This document shows positions 41,715 through 42,309 of a DNA stretch of 42,309 bases, piece by piece. The position numbers were made by a program, and so were the translations under genes. This DNA comes from Bacteroidales bacterium (GTDB lineage Bacteria > Bacteroidota > Bacteroidia > Bacteroidales > ML635J-15), in assembly GCA_003249955.1 (NCBI GenBank), contig QKHS01000076.1, positions 1-42,309 of the forward strand. The letters run 5' to 3'. Positions within the stretch are counted from its first letter, which is position 1; each line of letters starts with the position of its first letter. Below the pieces are notes generated by a model. It saw nothing but the letters and a program-made list of their open reading frames with translations. It searched no databases and was not told where the DNA came from.

Positions 41715-42271
41715 ATGAAGTACGTATTATACATTGGAATATTTTTACTCATCGCATTAGTTTCTTGTCATAAAGAAAAGGAAGAGCTTATTAAAATAAC
41801 GCCTGATTTATTAAATTGCTGTTTTAATGTTGGGTTTATATTGATAGTGTGAGTAATATTACCGACAGCATTCAAGTTGTGAGCTACGATTATGGATTAG
41901 AGGGGCCAAGATATACTGATTACTCAATTATAAATACAGAATATTATTGTTTTACTGCAAAATCTTCTTCGAAGACAACATCTTTCCTTGTAGAATATGA
42001 TAATTTACAAAAATTTGGTGACAATAATTCTATAACTACAATTTATGTTGATTATAATAAGGGATTTGGTGAACATTTGGACTCAACTTTTATTTATGAC
42101 CAATATTATTATCGTGTATTAAAAGTAGAAGTTGCGGAAGATGAAACCGAAGACAATAATAGAAGCATATATTTTACAAATTCAGATTATGGTATTTTGC
42201 GCCATGACATTTATTCCGACACAGTATTACTTTCTAGCAAAGTACTAATGAGAAAAAATATTGTACGATAA
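41715..42271 (+). pseudogene. Frameshifted lipoprotein gene of the cassette array
   Basis: The first part (41715-41852) starts 21 bases after the attC-like core and encodes a clear lipoprotein leader (MKYVLYIGIFLLIALVSC) plus KITPDLLNCCFNVG, then stops at TGA 41850. The second part continues in another frame from about 41828 (WVYIDSVSNITDSIQVVSYDYG) to the stop at 42271, with a normal-looking beta-rich body. The join 'CCFNVG/WVYIDSVSNITDS' reads as one known type of lipoprotein in which NVGxYWVYxDS would be continuous. A deletion of 1 base, or of about 10 bases in GTTGG-rich sequence, would explain it. A GTG at 41849 could start the second part alone but would lack the export signal. The family's function is unknown. 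Confidence 0.68.
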
Positions 42272-42282
42272 GAAAAATCTGT

Positions 42283-42309
42283 GTATAACAACACCTATAT
42301 GTAATGCGG
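42283..42309 (+). repeat. attC-like repeat 3, left end only
   Basis: GTATAACAACACCTATATG followed by TAATGCGG runs to the window edge. It matches the left end of repeat 2 at nearly every position from ATAACA to ATGC. It begins 12 bases after the stop of the frameshifted lipoprotein gene. Confidence 0.65.

Overview
The window reads as a chromosomal segment of an AT-rich member of the Bacteroidota, most likely Bacteroidales or a close marine/anaerobic relative. Support: gldF-gldG next to dnaN, an UpxY-type antiterminator, a BatA-type protein, many signal-peptide and lipoprotein genes, and at least a dozen genes preceded by the Bacteroidota -7 promoter motif TAnnTTTG, usually 17-35 bases before the start codon. 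No phage or complete insertion sequence is present.

Layout. 1-6.8 kb: the 5' part of a secreted protein (minus), prs (PRPP synthase), two exported proteins of unknown role, a DUF481 porin-like protein, tRNA-Arg(CCU), a double-OmpA-domain protein and a PagL-like lipid A deacylase. 7.2-14 kb: gldF, gldG, a WG-repeat protein, a DUF4340 protein, dnaN and a DEDDh exonuclease, all on the plus strand. 14.6-18.1 kb: a polyamine set made of a short arginine decarboxylase, agmatinase and a deoxyhypusine-synthase-like protein that lacks the catalytic lysine. 18.2-24.4 kb: a TapB/DUF3108-like protein facing a tightly packed five-gene minus-strand operon of unknown function, which includes two paralogues, one exported and one without a signal peptide. 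24.8-28.8 kb: a TPR histidine kinase with a LytTR response regulator, then a pentapeptide-repeat protein and an exported protein. 29.4-36.5 kb: a Cus-type copper/silver efflux locus (HMA protein, CusA, CusC, CusB), in which CusB carries a C-terminal copy of the HMA module. 36.6-39.7 kb: a BatA-type vWA protein and an UpxY/NusG-like antiterminator that is not followed by polysaccharide genes. 39.8-42.3 kb: an array of small AT-rich genes separated by related imperfect-palindrome repeats. I read this as an integron-like cassette array (attC-like sites without an integrase in view); its last gene is frameshifted.

Mobile DNA. Three copies of a 166-232 bp non-autonomous element (around 3.2, 14.1 and 28.9 kb) share inverted ends of the form GTAATTATTCAGG. 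Two of them are flanked by perfect 8-bp target-site duplications. Ends beginning GTAA plus 8-bp duplications fit an IS66-family MITE. Other inverted-repeat blocks lie at 24.5-24.8 kb and 38.7-38.9 kb, a 29-bp perfect palindrome sits at 4374-4402, and a 32-bp palindrome is embedded in frame inside a small PH/GRAM-like gene.

Strongest leads: the cassette array with its broken lipoprotein gene, the MITE family, the lysine-less DHS-like protein in a polyamine operon, the HMA-fused CusB, and the five-gene paralogue operon. All calls come from reading the sequence; no database search was run.
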